A stretch of DNA of 64,000 nt from Chelonoidis abingdonii (taxonomy: Eukaryota > Chordata > Testudines > Testudinidae): the NCBI RefSeq assembly GCF_003597395.2, contig NC_133776.1, positions 41,325,928-41,389,927 on the forward strand. The letters are read 5' to 3'. The notes under the pieces were generated by a model. The model saw nothing but the letters and a program-made list of their open reading frames with translations. It was not told the origin of the DNA and ran no database searches. Positions within the stretch are counted from its first letter, which is position 1, and every line of letters begins with the position of its first letter. Of this stretch, positions 9,765-21,244 are shown piece by piece. Both the position numbers and the translations under genes were made by a program.

Positions 9765-10250
9765 CATGTCTGTAGTCTTTAAATGTATGTTTAAAGTAAA
9801 TATATGTATATTTCTATTTTTTTTCAGTCTTCTCTGTTTACAAACTTTTGGGACTTGATTATTTCTTGTGGCTATAATGGGTCTGATCATATGCTGGACA
9901 TTGTCCAAGTTGATGCATCGTTCCACATCTAGAACATTCTTTCATTGCTCATTTATTTTAACTTTTAATACTTTCACCCTGTTTTCCTCCACAGACTTGT
10001 TTTTTATTTGTCTGTATTCACATCAGTTTTCCTTTCTAAACTCTGCAGTTGTTGATTAAGTTCAGCAGTTTGGCAAATTGTCACTCACTTTTCCAGATTT
10101 AGATCTGGCTTTTTTAATTGTCTTTTTCTTACGCTGACATCATTTATATCCATCACAATCTAATCTCTTGTCATTGACTCAGATTCCAAAAATTGCACAT
10201 CTGACTTCCTATCTTTAGATCTGTAAAAAAAAAAAAAAAAAAAAAAAAAA
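9765..10250 (-). pseudogene. Gag-like remnant of the minus-strand gypsy
   Basis: Broken minus-strand translation contains RKRQLKKPDLNLEK followed by VTICQTAELNQQLQSLERK. This resembles the end of the gypsy Gag capsid region, where a LTLEKAIEICR-type helix precedes the nucleocapsid. It is in the expected place between the 5' LTR (10836-11043) and pol. An A24 run at about 10227-10250 and a SINE at 10321-10482 interrupt or follow it. Confidence 0.45.
10227..10250. repeat. Poly(A) tract
   Basis: A run of about 24 A residues. It may be a retroposon tail or simple slippage. Confidence 0.9.
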
Positions 10251-10320
10251 TGTTCAGAATTCTCTTCCTCCATTTGATTTCTTGAATGAAACAGAAATCT
10301 TTCAACTGTTTCATTTCTTT

Positions 10321-10482
10321 TCATAGAATGTCAGGATTGGAAGGGACCTCAGGAGGTCATCTGGTCTAACCCCGTTCCAAGCAGGACCAATCCCCAGATC
10401 CCTAAATGGCCCCCTTAAAGACTGAATTTACAACCCTGGGTTTAGCAGGCCAATGCTCAAACCATTGAGCTATCCCTCCCCT
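10321..10482 (-). repeat. tRNA-headed SINE with CR1 3' tail
   Basis: On the minus strand it starts GGGAGGGATAGCTCAATGG, an A-box-bearing tRNA head, then GGTTGTAAATTCA as B box. It ends in CCTGAGGTCCCTTCCAATCC followed by ATTCTATGA, the terminal part of CR1. Tortoise pol III SINEs are known to share their 3' end with CR1 LINEs, which lets them borrow the CR1 machinery. The copy lies inside the old gypsy element, so it inserted later. Confidence 0.85.
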
Positions 10483-10835
10483 CTGTTCCTCATATTTTTA
10501 AAGACAAACTCATAGCTCTTTCTCTAATGTTAAACTCAAATTATTTTATGAAATTGTTTAAGTACCCACAATATTCAATAAGGTGGCAACCTTTCGTTCG
10601 TCTTCCTTATGAGTAGATCCTGATGCCCTCAAAAATGAATCAGTTCTTGTTTAAACCTTTTCCAATTTTCTGTAGCATTTCTCAATATTTTAAGAAATGT
10701 GGGGACTCCTAATTGATCCATTTTATTTCATTCAAACTTGTTTTTCACTTCTGAGCAACTGTTACTTCAGAGTTTTTTGTTTTGTTTTAACTTGCTCCAG
10801 TTGTTTTAATCATTTCCTTCACTGGTGATACCAGA

Positions 10836-11043
10836 TGTTGTTTTACATTCAAATAATCCACTTGTTTAGTAATAATTTATTGCTAGTAACTTAACAGTCT
10901 TTATGAGATACATAGTTAACATATAGACAGCATCTTAACTCACATCAATCCATCAGTCTAACTTCAAACCAGCTTCCTTCTCCACTGTCACACCCTCACC
11001 ATGAAGAGTCTATTCATTCTCTTAAAGCCATAGTAACACCACA
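10836..11043 (-). repeat. 5' LTR of the minus-strand gypsy element
   Basis: A direct repeat of 7048-7264, ending ACACCACA on the plus strand. The minus-strand sequence just inside it begins TGGTATCACCAG, a plausible primer-binding site, though I cannot name the tRNA. The left edge is less exact because of small deletions. Confidence 0.7.
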
Positions 11044-13440
11044 CACAGTATGTTCAAGAACTGAAGATGAGAAGTGGATCTGTACTGCTGTATTTCTGTG
11101 TAGTTGATATGCTCACTGAACTTTCTCTTGAAGTGCAATTCATTCCTCAGCAGGGTGAATGCTGGTAGAGAGTCCTATAATGTGAAAGTCTGAAAGCCTT
11201 TTTCTGGTTCATAAAACAAGAAACAGAATTTCCTGAGAAATGACTGATGTATCCTCTTGTGGGAACTGTCATTGTTGAGTTGAGGGAAGAACTGCTAAAG
11301 AAGAATCTGTACTCTTTTTAATGTTTAGATAAAGAGGAGATGATTTTCATACTTAAATGAAGTAATATAAGAAATAATCTGATTCCACAGGTATTTTAAA
11401 TAAACTTTTTCCACTTAAGTATTACTACGAGTCCATACACAGCAGACTTGATCTTTTCAGATAATTTATTAACAAGTGATTTTTATAATTTAATTTTCTA
11501 AAATGTATTTAATTTATTCTTTTGAACCCTTTACAAGGTTTTCCAACATTTAGAAAAAATTTACGTGCATGTTGAATGTACATTTTAAATGTTTTTCCTG
11601 GATAATATTGCAAACCCAGAGTTGAAAATTAAATACAGTTGTTTGGGATTCCAGTTTGAAGGTGTATGATAAAAGCAGTTGGCTCTGTGGAAGGTTTATG
11701 GGAAAATGTACAAAAGATTCTACAGCAAGTATAGTATTTGACTGAAGTAACTCACAGTAATGAGTTCAAAGAGCTTTGTCATGGAATTCTAGTGTCTGTA
11801 TTCTCTGGGGAGGGCAGAAGGAATTTGTGAAAGAAAAGTAATTCCCATAGAGAACTGGAAAGGAATTTGAAAGGTTTATAATGGCCTCAAGATGAAGTAG
11901 TAATTCATCAGCCCAGCCTTCAACAAAGAGAGCAAAGATGTTCCTTAAGGATGTTCGTGAAAAATCTCCTGGCCCTAGTAATATATAAGAGGCATAGATG
12001 CATGCCAAAGAATTAAAGTACAATTAATTAGAAATATAAAAACTGTGCTTATAAGTTAGTAAACACTTTGTTCTTGGGAGCTTAAATAAATGTTCACTAT
12101 TGCTGCTGTACTTAGGAATCTAAGTAGGTTTTTCCCTTCCCCACTGTTGTCTTGTGCTATGGCAAATCTACTTGCGCTCTCTCTCTCTCTTCCCTCCACA
12201 ATCAAATTCAGGCCGATATATTATACTCGTAAGCAACTGTTCAGATATAGAAAAGCATGGAATGGATGTTGAGTATGGAGTAGGAAAAGGCCAATAATTC
12301 CTCAAAATCGAGACCACTTGTGAAAATTTAGGCCTAAATGTTCATGCAATTCACTATAGTCCTTGAACTGATGTAAGAAAACTTTAAAGATTAGATTCAC
12401 CATTCATCTAGCCTTTGTTTTTAACCTGTAACACAGTAAAAATCTTCATTTTAGTGTCAGCGAAAGAATAAAAGGGAGACTCTAATTATAAAGCTGGCTT
12501 TTCAACTGTGAAAGTCCAAAATTAATGAAAAGCACACTTTAAATTATGCATTTTTTTAGCATCTTCCCCATAAAAGCCATTGATCAGAATCCTTCAGTCC
12601 TTTCTCAGGATTTTTGATCAATGGGAGTTTTTGTCTGAAAAAAGAACTGTGGGATTGGACTTCATGTTTTTACATGTTTACAGCTCAGCTGAAAAGCACA
12701 TACTATACTATAACTCAGAGGTTTTTCAAACATTTGTGTGAAAGTTTCTACAAAATAACCTTACTTATTTTACCCACATACCTAAGAACAGTGAATAATC
12801 AAACTGTGTGGTTTCCATGATTCTGCTGTAGTGAAAAAATGGCTGCTGTAATATATATAGATCATGAAGTTTCTGCAGCCATACAATATTAGTTTGGACT
12901 GTCAACTTCCTGGTAGATTTACATGGCTGAGATAATTTAAAAGGGCCTACTATAAATACATAGGTAACTGTTTTCTGTAATTATTTTTTAAAAGCTGGGT
13001 TATGTCCAAGACGTTTAAAACATAAAGATTTCATTAGTTAATATCCATGAGAGCATTCTGTATAATATACATTTATCTAGACATTTCCTAATGCTGCTAG
13101 AGTTCTTTCTCCCATTTCCCAAATATCAGTTGGTTAAATATTTATCAGTAGAATTCACTTCTTATTTAGTAAGAAGAGTAGAAGTCTGTACATTAATAGT
13201 GGAACAGAAGCTCCATGAGTGTCTGAAAACTGTGACTAAACCACGCATTGAACATCTCTGTAGTTAAACTACAACATTTGCTTTTCACTATAATCATGTA
13301 GGAAAAAATTTCAAAGGTAAAGAGAAACTAGCTTATTCTCAGAAAAGTATAAGATCTGAGGGTTTTTTTTATCACATCTAGTCTCACCATAGCAGTTGTC
13401 CAGCTATACTAGAAGGAGGGCAGGAGACACTGAATATGGT
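11044..13440. other. Intronic DNA with no recognised element
   Basis: AT-rich sequence with short frames on both strands. There is a CTCTCTCTCT run at about 12178-12190. No exon, RNA gene or clear transposon. Confidence 0.4.
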
Positions 13441-13467
13441 TAAATTAGGCTGTAACTTCATTATTAG

Positions 13468-13790
13468 TTGTCCAGGAGTACCCGGACAGTAATTAACAGT
13501 ATACAATGGAGGCAACTCCTTGATCATTTCAATATCTACCAGGAGCTTCTATCGGCTTCCTGGCCTTTTTTTCCATCCTGGTCCACAGCCAACCTGCTGC
13601 TGGGACCTTTCCATCCCCCTCCCACCTTGAAGGTTAAGGTAGGCTATAAAGGGGGGGGAGGGCTGCCTCTCGTGCCAGTCATAGGAGCCCTGAACCTCCC
13701 TTTTTTTTTGCTTCTTTAATAAACATGTCCCTTAAATCTTTATCAAGCCATTTATCTGATCACTGTATTAAGCAGATGAGTAAACTGCTC
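13468..13790 (+). mobile_element. Possible solo LTR fragment
   Basis: TATAAA at 13645-13650 and AATAAA at 13718-13723 lie about 70 bp apart. This is the spacing of a TATA box and poly(A) signal inside an LTR, and TGTCCAGG near 13469 could be the 5' end. I could not find a matching second LTR or a target-site duplication, so it is only a candidate. Confidence 0.25.
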
Positions 13791-13957
13791 GCACTTGGAA
13801 TGACAGGAATTTGACATTGCCAGCAATAAGACAACATCAGTTAATCATTCTTTTGGTCTTTAGTTTCTTCCATTATTGCTTAGCCACCAACCACACATGT
13901 GACAGGCCCACCTTTGTGGCAACAACTGTTTTTCTGCCTGTCCAATAGATTAAAAGC

Positions 13958-14133
13958 CAGGGCTAGCATTAGGGGGTAGCAAGCAGGGGTATAGCCTGAA
14001 GCCTAATACAATAGGCAGCCCTGCAAAGCTAAGTTGCTCAGGCTTCAGCTTCAACCCTGGGCAGTGGGGTTCGGGCTTGGGCTTGGGCTTCAGCTTTCTG
14101 CTCTGAGCCCCAACAAGTCTAATACTGGCCCTG
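13958..14133. mobile_element. Short hAT-like MITE
   Basis: Terminal inverted repeats CAGGGCTAGCATTAG (13958-13972) and CTAATACTGGCCCTG (14119-14133) match at 13 of 15 positions. CAGGG termini are typical of hAT elements. The interior is GC-rich with GGGCTTGGGCTTGGGCTTCA. No transposase, and no clear 8-bp duplication. A second hAT end, TTGAGAACCACTG, lies 33 bp further on (14167-14179), so it may be nested. Confidence 0.6.
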
Positions 14134-14181
14134 CTCTCTGGGTTATTTTGTCAGACCTGATACCTGATTGAGAACCACTGA

Positions 14182-15000
14182 TCTATGGGGTACTTTCTTC
14201 AATTCCAATAGGATGGCTAGGAAATCTAAAATACAGGACTATTGTCTGTGCTTTCTTTCTCTTTATTCTCTGGCCTACTAGAACTCTCAGAGCATAGGCT
14301 TGTCTCTTCCCCTTCCCCCACCCTCCCGGTCAAGGAAGCACAATGAAGGGTTTCTATCATGCCACCCTAATTTTTAGCAAAATGCTCCTTCAACCTTGGG
14401 TTATATGAGTAATGTAGGAAAAGTAAAACATGAGAGGCCAGAACTGGCAGGGCAGCTCCTGAAGAGTGCTAGTAATTTTAATCTGTAATTCAAATGTTTC
14501 CTTTAATAAGGAAAGTAGTGATAGAGAAATGAGTTTCCTTGTATAAAATATGTTCTGGTGATGGCTAAGAGTATAATCCTTGCATAATCCGAGGTATAGC
14601 CAAGTCATGACACCCTACAATTTTGTTTTAACCAATTCACTATATTCAAGCTATATATGTTGCATCTCAACTAGTAACCTGGCTTGTTGATACCTATGAA
14701 GAGTGTTCCTAGCAATAACTGAACCCTAATGAAATGATTTTTTATTCATTTTAGGTGAAGCTATAGTAAGATTAGAAAACAGGGATGTTAAAATTGTTTT
14801 TCTAGTGACATAAATGAAGAGCTCAAGAGCAATTGAGAATGGTCATAACTCTCAGCTATTATACCATGTTAGTAGCTCAACACAAGATCTAAACCATTAT
14901 ACATTAGATAGTATATTACGTACATTTATTATTTATTTATTTATTTATTGTCATGCTGTGGGGCTGGATCCTCATCTGATGTACCTCTAGCCTTGATCAT
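14182..15000. other. Intronic DNA with an ATTT microsatellite
   Basis: An (ATTT)n run lies around 14928-14948. Nothing else is recognised. Confidence 0.5.
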
Positions 15001-15002
15001 AT

Positions 15003-15330
15003 TTCTTTAGTGAAACCACAGATGTTAGAACTAGAAAAGTTCACTTGAGTCATCCAGTCTGTCCCTCTGGATGTACTGTCCATACAGTGCAGCTTTTCAC
15101 TGGTGATGTTGAAGATCTGCCAACTTTCTCACCACATGTCAAAGGTGAGCCTCACCCCTGAGCGCAGCAAGTTTCAGTGCTGTAAAGTGGCAATGTAGAC
15201 AGTGCACCACTGCTGGGAGCTACCCCCTTCGTGGAGGTGAGGGTTTTTACAGTGTTGGGAGAGCGCTCTCCCAGTGCTGATGCCGTGACTGCACAGCTAC
15301 TTTAACATTGCTAATGAAGACATACCCTTA
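15003..15330. repeat. CR1 tail fragment followed by a MITE-like piece
   Basis: 15003-15070 on the minus strand reads like the CR1 end (ACTGGATGACTCAAG, then TTCTAGTTCTAACATCTG). 15130-15330 has GAGAGCGCTCTC and GTAGACAGTGCACCACTG words seen in sauropsid PIF-like MITEs. Both are diverged. Confidence 0.4.
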
Positions 15331-15339
15331 GCTTTTCTG

Positions 15340-17190
15340 TGCCTCAGTTCAATCATAGAACAAATGTGTGTCATTTTTAAGATTAAATTTGAATTATTTT
15401 TCAGATTAAAATGTTTTAACTTTGCTGTTTTTCAAATCCCAATGTGGAAACATGGTTGCATTGGTTTTATGGGCATTTCACATAGAACTGCCTATTTAAG
15501 CACTATTTATATATTGCCCAGGTGTATCAGTTTTTCCTGCTTCATTATCTCAGAGTCATCCAAGTTAATTTATTTGTTATGAAAGGAATGAGATTAAGTC
15601 AGAATGCCCTTTATGTATTCCTCACAATAACTCTTGATTTCTAGGTGGGCATTTTATGTGAGCTTACAGAGGTTGAAACTCTCATTCTGTGTAATTCAGT
15701 TCATTTTAGTATAATGAGCATTTCTGATAAAAAAAAAAATTAAGATGTGCAGCACAATTAATTTAATATAAATGTCAATATTTCATACTAGGTTTTTTCC
15801 TTGGAGTTCTGACTCCATTTTAATAAAAGATACCACTGATAAAATCAAAAGACAGACTAAACATTTTTCTCCCCTGTTTTTTTGATTAGACAAAAGACCA
15901 GGACTGATGTTGAAAAGAAACTTAGTGGTAGGAGAAGTAACTTAGGATGACATAATTACTCATTATTTGCTATGCCTTCATTAGCTGATGTTTTATTAGA
16001 CTGTGAATGAGAGTGGTGTAATGTTAGATGGAATGTTGAAATCTTTAATATTCCATGGCATGAGAGAACTAGATTCAATTTGGTTTTAACTCTAAGCAGT
16101 ACTGACAGTTGCCCAGGATAAGAAATTGTGTCAGTTGCTCTGGGAGTGTGTGCGCGCGTATGTGCATACGTACGTACACAAACACATACATATTTGTATA
16201 AAAAAATAAAATCAGGAGCTGTTCTTTTTCTTCCTCACAAAGATTCATTGATTTTTTTAGAAGATTAATTACTGATGGACCCAGTTTATTTTTATATCTA
16301 TGTCTATATTCATTTATATCCACAATAATTCACATTATACTGAGTGTTAGCAGCTACAAATCAATAACTTAAGCAACCTAACAAACATTTTAAATTTTAC
16401 AGTATTCTACCCAGCTAGTCTATTTCTTTTTATGGCAACTGCAAGACACAAACACTTAGACATTATCAATTTGAAATCTAGTCAGCTTTGAAACTTTATA
16501 ATTAAAGGTTGCTTCAGCTACTATACCTGATGCTTTACCCTCTGCTAGTTTTGTGGTTTTGCAGTTAGATTTTCATGTGTATTAAGATTATTTTTATCTT
16601 CCATATTCCTGTATAAAAGACCCACCCAAATGGGGAAAAGAGGGAAACTGACTATATACAAATTTCAATTAAGGTAAAGATACTTTAAAAAAAAGAGAGA
16701 AATATATATATATATATATATTTCACTTTCAAATATAGTAATCTCATGGCATCCTTGTAATAAGAATAGGTTAACATTTTGAAATATAGGGCTTTTTTTT
16801 AGGTCAATTGTTTATTTAAAAATAGTTTTTTATTAAAAACAAACAAGGAAAATTGGAAAGAAACATTGATAATCAGTCACCACTTTATAAGCTGCACAGA
16901 AATGTTAAGGATTTGATTTTTTGTATCTTGGATAATATTTCTGTTTGCACTGGAATGTAATACTTTAGTCTTCTATTTATAGAAACTGTCACTGCAATTT
17001 CAAATGGAGTAATAACACAGGATACCAAATATAGTTTTATGCCTAATTATAGATTATATATTGTTTTTAAAATTTAGAACAGCTTTATTTGCGTGGTTAT
17101 GACAATCATAGTTACAGAAATTAGAGATAGACTGACACTTCCTGTTACTTGCCAAAGCAAGGTTGTTCCCTGCAGTATAATTTCTAGTAC
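15340..17190. other. AT-rich intronic DNA
   Basis: No gene or clear element. It includes the (AT)n run at about 16702-16722 and a GTACGTAC-type alternating patch at 16147-16180. Confidence 0.45.
16700..16722. repeat. (AT)n microsatellite
   Basis: About eleven TA units follow an AAAGAGAGAAA stretch. Confidence 0.9.
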
Positions 17191-17194
17191 TTGT

Positions 17195-17535
17195 TTCACT
17201 TTTTAGCGATCCAAGCAATTGGGCTTCCACCACTTCATTTGGGAAGCTATTCTATAGTCCATTTCCTGATACTCAACCTAAACTTTCCTTTCTAAACATT
17301 CCTAAACTTATAACTGCTTCTGCTAAACAATTACTCTCCATCCCTGCTGTTAAAACCATTTATGCTTTCTATCAAGTTATCCTATCTTACCTCCTCCTTT
17401 ATCATCATTTTGCCAAGCTCTACATTCAATTCTTTTAATCTTTTCTCCTAAGCAAATCCCTCAACCTCTTAATCATTTTTATTGCTTGTCTCTGACTTCC
17501 TTCCAGTTTATCAATAAGTTAAATATGCAAGAACT
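17195..17535 (-). mobile_element. CR1/L2-like LINE 3' fragment
   Basis: On the minus strand the words match a non-LTR 3' region: TTGATAAACTGGAAGGAAGT, AGACAAGCAATAAAAATGAT, later AAGTTTAGGTTGAGTATCAG and CTTCCCAAATGAAGTGGTGG. The order is that of the post-RT region of CR1-type LINEs. No RT motif is included. Confidence 0.6.
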
Positions 17536-18734
17536 TTTAAAACACTCTTCTGTTTCAGAATATTAAATTAGATGGTGGTGCATTTTTCATGGGAGAATTT
17601 TTTTCTGCTATTCTGGCTCCACTCTGGGCTTTTTTGCTTTAATGAAAGTAGGTTCTTTCACTTTGTGTATAGCTTCTGTTTGAAGCTAATGGAAATCAAG
17701 AAAACGCATTGACCCAGGATCAAAAAAGTGACATAGGCATGTAATTCTCACAGGCTGATGGTATTCTTACCCAGTTTGCTCTGGAAGGGAAGGAAGGGGT
17801 TCTCGCTTTTAAAAACTAAAGATCAAGTTTTCACCAGTCAATAAGGTATTTAATTACACTAGTTACAAAAATAAAAGATGATGCTGTAATCTTTTTTCAC
17901 CCATTCTTTTTGTACATCCCTCCCTGCGTGTCTGATGCTGTTTTCTTGTCCGCTATCAGTAATATCAAGGAATTAAATATTCTCTAGTTCAGTTTGATTT
18001 TTCTTTTCTGTTAACTTGGGAACTGATTTGTTTAAAAATAGGTTTGTACTCCCCTCCTGCTCTGCCTTTCTCTTTTTTTTTTTGTTTAGCTCATTTACCC
18101 ACCAAAAATTGTATCTTTATGGATTTATAGTTTGATAGCAAAAGTTACCTGGTTTTTAAATACATTATCTATTGTCAGTCTATTCCCTTCAAAATAGCAA
18201 TATTTCTGTTGGACCAGCAAAATACTATATCACCTTTCTGCCAGTTTTGCTACAGTAGTAAGCAAGCACTATTCCTATGCATGTTTGGACACTAAGATGA
18301 TAAATCTTGTCTGTTAGGTTGAAATTAGAAATGGATCCAGGCTGCAAAATTTGAATGCAAATACAAATTTTGAACTTCCTGAAGCTTGAGAAAGCTTGGA
18401 TCCAGGACTTTTGTGCAGCTCCTTATGAAGAGTGGGACCAGATCCAGGTATGAATTCTGACCAGGCTTAGTTCAATGATGTTTGCACCCATCTCTGTCTT
18501 AAGTTCATTAAAATGATATTCCCATTCACTTTACTGCCATTCAAAATATAGCACATGTTCCCACCCTGATGTGTCAAACTGAAAAGGCCAGCATAATAAA
18601 TGTTACCTACAAGCTTCTAAGAGAGTACAGCAAACAGTTAAAATAAATTAAATGTCCATTTAAGCAAATATATGCCTGTTATTATTGACAGAAGAATATT
18701 CAAACATGATTTCCCACATTCTAGTTTTTGTGTA

Positions 18735-18864
18735 ACTCTGTTAAAGGAAGGGATGAAGTGGTGTTTAGCATCAGGGACTGGCCTTCAAAACTCTTATGTT
18801 CAATTCCTAGTTTGCTATTTAACCGCTACATGCCTCAGTTTTTCAATCTGTAAATGGAACAGTC
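18735..18864 (+). repeat. tRNA-derived SINE cut by a MITE
   Basis: The copy runs from a diverged head (GTTTAGCATCAGGGACTGG) through the B-box-like TGTTCAATTCC to TGCCTCAGTTTTTCAATCTG, then stops at the MITE that begins at 18868. The SINE 3' part is not seen after the MITE. Confidence 0.65.
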
Positions 18865-19088
18865 TAAGGCCAGGTCTACACTACAGACATTTATCAGTAT
18901 AACTAAGTCTCTTGGGGGCATGAAAAATCCACATCCCTGAGTGATGTAGTTATACTGACTAACCCCAGTGTAGACAGTGCTATGTGATGGGAGAGCTTCT
19001 CTTGTTAACATAGTTACCGTCTCTTGCAGAAGTAGATTTATTACGCCATTGTTGCCTCTGTAGCACTGTGAGTAAAGACAAGTCCTAA
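18865..19088. mobile_element. PIF/Harbinger-type MITE, 218 bp
   Basis: The element (18868-19085) is flanked by TAA on both sides, the 3-bp duplication typical of PIF/Harbinger. Termini GGCCAGGTCTACACT and AGTAAAGACAAGTCC are imperfect inverted repeats. GTGTAGACAGTG and TATAACTA words inside repeat the palindromic theme. It has no coding capacity and depended on another element's transposase. Confidence 0.75.
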
Positions 19089-19519
19089 GTTATGAAATTA
19101 CTGATATCTAGCTTCACTCTTCCAAACTGAACAGCTTAATACTAGAATTAGACCAGTCACAACATGCAAGACAAAAGCTTCAGCTGTCCTGTGTCAAGAA
19201 CCAGAGGGATTCTTTTCAGCTTGTCACAAGTTTAGCAAGTAGGAGAACATTCTCCATGTCAAAAATGAATGTGACAGGCATTTGCACTATTAAGTTAGCA
19301 CAAAAATTCCATTGATTTTGTGCTTTTGTACAAGTGAAGAAATGGCAACAGTGTGAGTGTAGCATTTGATGTTGGTAAGTAACTCTGTCTCTGGATATCC
19401 CTAGTCCATTTTGGCATAAGTTCCCCTGGCCTTCTCTTTGACATAACTGCTTTTTTCTACCCACAAAAGCACTTAAGATTTTTTTTTATCTGCCTGAACT
19501 CTTCTTTTCTTAGTTCTAT

Positions 19520-19650
19520 ATATTAGATTATCAGCTTTTTGGGGGGAAGAGTCCATACGTTTGCTCAGTGTTTGTACAGCACCTAGCAAATTGGGTCCTG
19601 ATCCATGACTGGGGCTCATAGGTGCTATGGGGTGCAAATAAGATCTGTCT
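19520..19650 (+). repeat. SINE 3' end fragment
   Basis: GTTTGTACAGCACCTAGCAA, TCCTGATCCATGACTGGGGC and TAGGTGCTATGGGGTGCAAA are the 3'-end words shared with copies at 31010-31085 and 63300-63385. Confidence 0.65.
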
Positions 19651-21240
19651 AAATCTGATTGAGGTAAGAATCAGGTGAAGTGATTTTGTCCAGCTTTACA
19701 GTCAAGATTATATTTTTTCAGGTAAAGTGCCCAAAGAATTTAAAATGCTAGAGGCTACATGAAGACTATAGATAAAATAATTTAGAGATATCAAGTGTGA
19801 ATGAGTTTAATCTCCTTGGTCTTTAATGAAATTCTGTCATTGTAATCAACCACAACTTCTGTCATGACAGAGACAGTGTTTGTGTAGGGTCCATTCCCTT
19901 GATATCAGATTGAGACAGAACTCAATCTGTCAGAGTGGGGTGTGATTAGCAAAATGTCTATGCCCACTGTATTCGTGGCTTTAGGAAGTATTATGTGCTC
20001 CGCATTTTTGTGAAGAACAAATGTAGATACTAAAGGGAGCATGAATGGTTTAAGGTAGAACTTCACAAAACGACTTTAAAGACTTTAGAGCCACATTTTG
20101 AGCCTGGAGCAAGTTTTGCAAGGATCCAAAGAGCCTTCTGCCTTCATATGTCCCCATCACCCCCACAGGGGCCTGCCACAGTTGCAGTCCTAGTCACGAG
20201 AACACAAGAGCTATTGATCAGGTAGGGACATGCCTCTACCTTGTACCAGCTTCCTCGCTGGCAGAGGAGGGAGCCCATTCCCAAGGGCTGACTCCTGCAT
20301 GCCAGGAGGCACCAGGGCTCCTGTGCCTTGCTAGGACAATGTGCTTCTACTCTGCACCTGTGACAGGTGAGTGATAAACCACTATAATCTAGCCTTTAAG
20401 TAGCTATATGACTATTGTGTTAGTAATACATAATCCACAGGAATTGCCTTGGAGTGTCAGCACCCTACAACCTGCAGCTTTTCCATCACAAATCAGACAT
20501 TACAGTTCACTTATCCAGCACAACTATAACATATCCTTGCAAAAAAACTTATTTCATAATGTATTTTTCATCTTTTACCTCTCCATTTTTTCTTTCTTCT
20601 GTAAAAATCAGTGTTCCCCTTTTACTGAAAAAAATCAGGGGTATACAAGATTATAACTAATGCCCAGTTCTGTTCTAAGCCACCAGTTTGATTCTGTAGA
20701 AGGAATCTAGCAAACGTGCTTTGACTGCACTGAATGTTCATTTTAACTGCTGCAACTGGATTCCTTCTAGATCTCATCCCACTTTTTTTTTTTAAATGAA
20801 TAAATTTCATTTAATTTTGGAGAAACTATATAAATGCCTATCCTTTAAAGATTTTCTCACATTGTAAAAACAGCTTTAATGGAAATTACTCAAGCATAAA
20901 GGTCACCTTCTTCAATGACTTGCTTTTACTTCACTCAGTAAAAGAAATAGTGCAATATGAGAAACTAAAGGTCTTCAGATGTTATACTTTAAAATACGTT
21001 TTTTTGAAAGAATATTTTTGAAGCTGGGAAAGCAGATAATGGTAAATTATTGAATTTTGCCAAAGAGAATAGATATACCTGTGAGTACTTTGTTCTTGTA
21101 TCTATTATCCCGTATTGCTGCATCACAGTATGACTTTTTTCAAAATCTTACTGAAGGGAAATGGGCAAGATTTTTAATTTTACAGTGTAATTTTGTGCAG
21201 TAAAAATATTGTTTTAGCAAAAATGTAAATTCCGAAATGT
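19651..21240. other. Unassigned intronic DNA
   Basis: No recognised gene or repeat. A moderately GC-rich patch at 20150-20350 has no motif that I can place. Confidence 0.4.
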
Positions 21241-21244
21241 AAAG

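Larger units (their letters stand above)
7048..11043 (-). mobile_element. Ty3/gypsy-type LTR element, minus strand, internally replaced
   Basis: Two direct repeats bound the segment: 7048-7264 and about 10836-11043. Read on the minus strand, a gag-like region lies near 10.25-9.76 kb, an RNase H end near 8.39-8.23 kb and integrase near 7.86-7.27 kb, which is the gypsy order. A polypurine tract abuts the downstream LTR at 7265-7275. The RT and protease are missing, and a plus-strand gypsy fragment (about 8395-9760) sits in their place. Stops and shifts occur throughout, and the two LTRs differ at many sites, so the insertion is old. No clear target-site duplication is seen. Confidence 0.75.

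Noticed and set aside
10455..10482. tRNA gene on the minus strand
   Set aside because: The A and B boxes belong to a SINE head fused to a CR1 tail. There is no complete cloverleaf or acceptor stem.
7048..11043. Endogenous retrovirus with envelope gene
   Set aside because: No envelope-like frame was seen. The pol order and motifs fit Ty3/gypsy.
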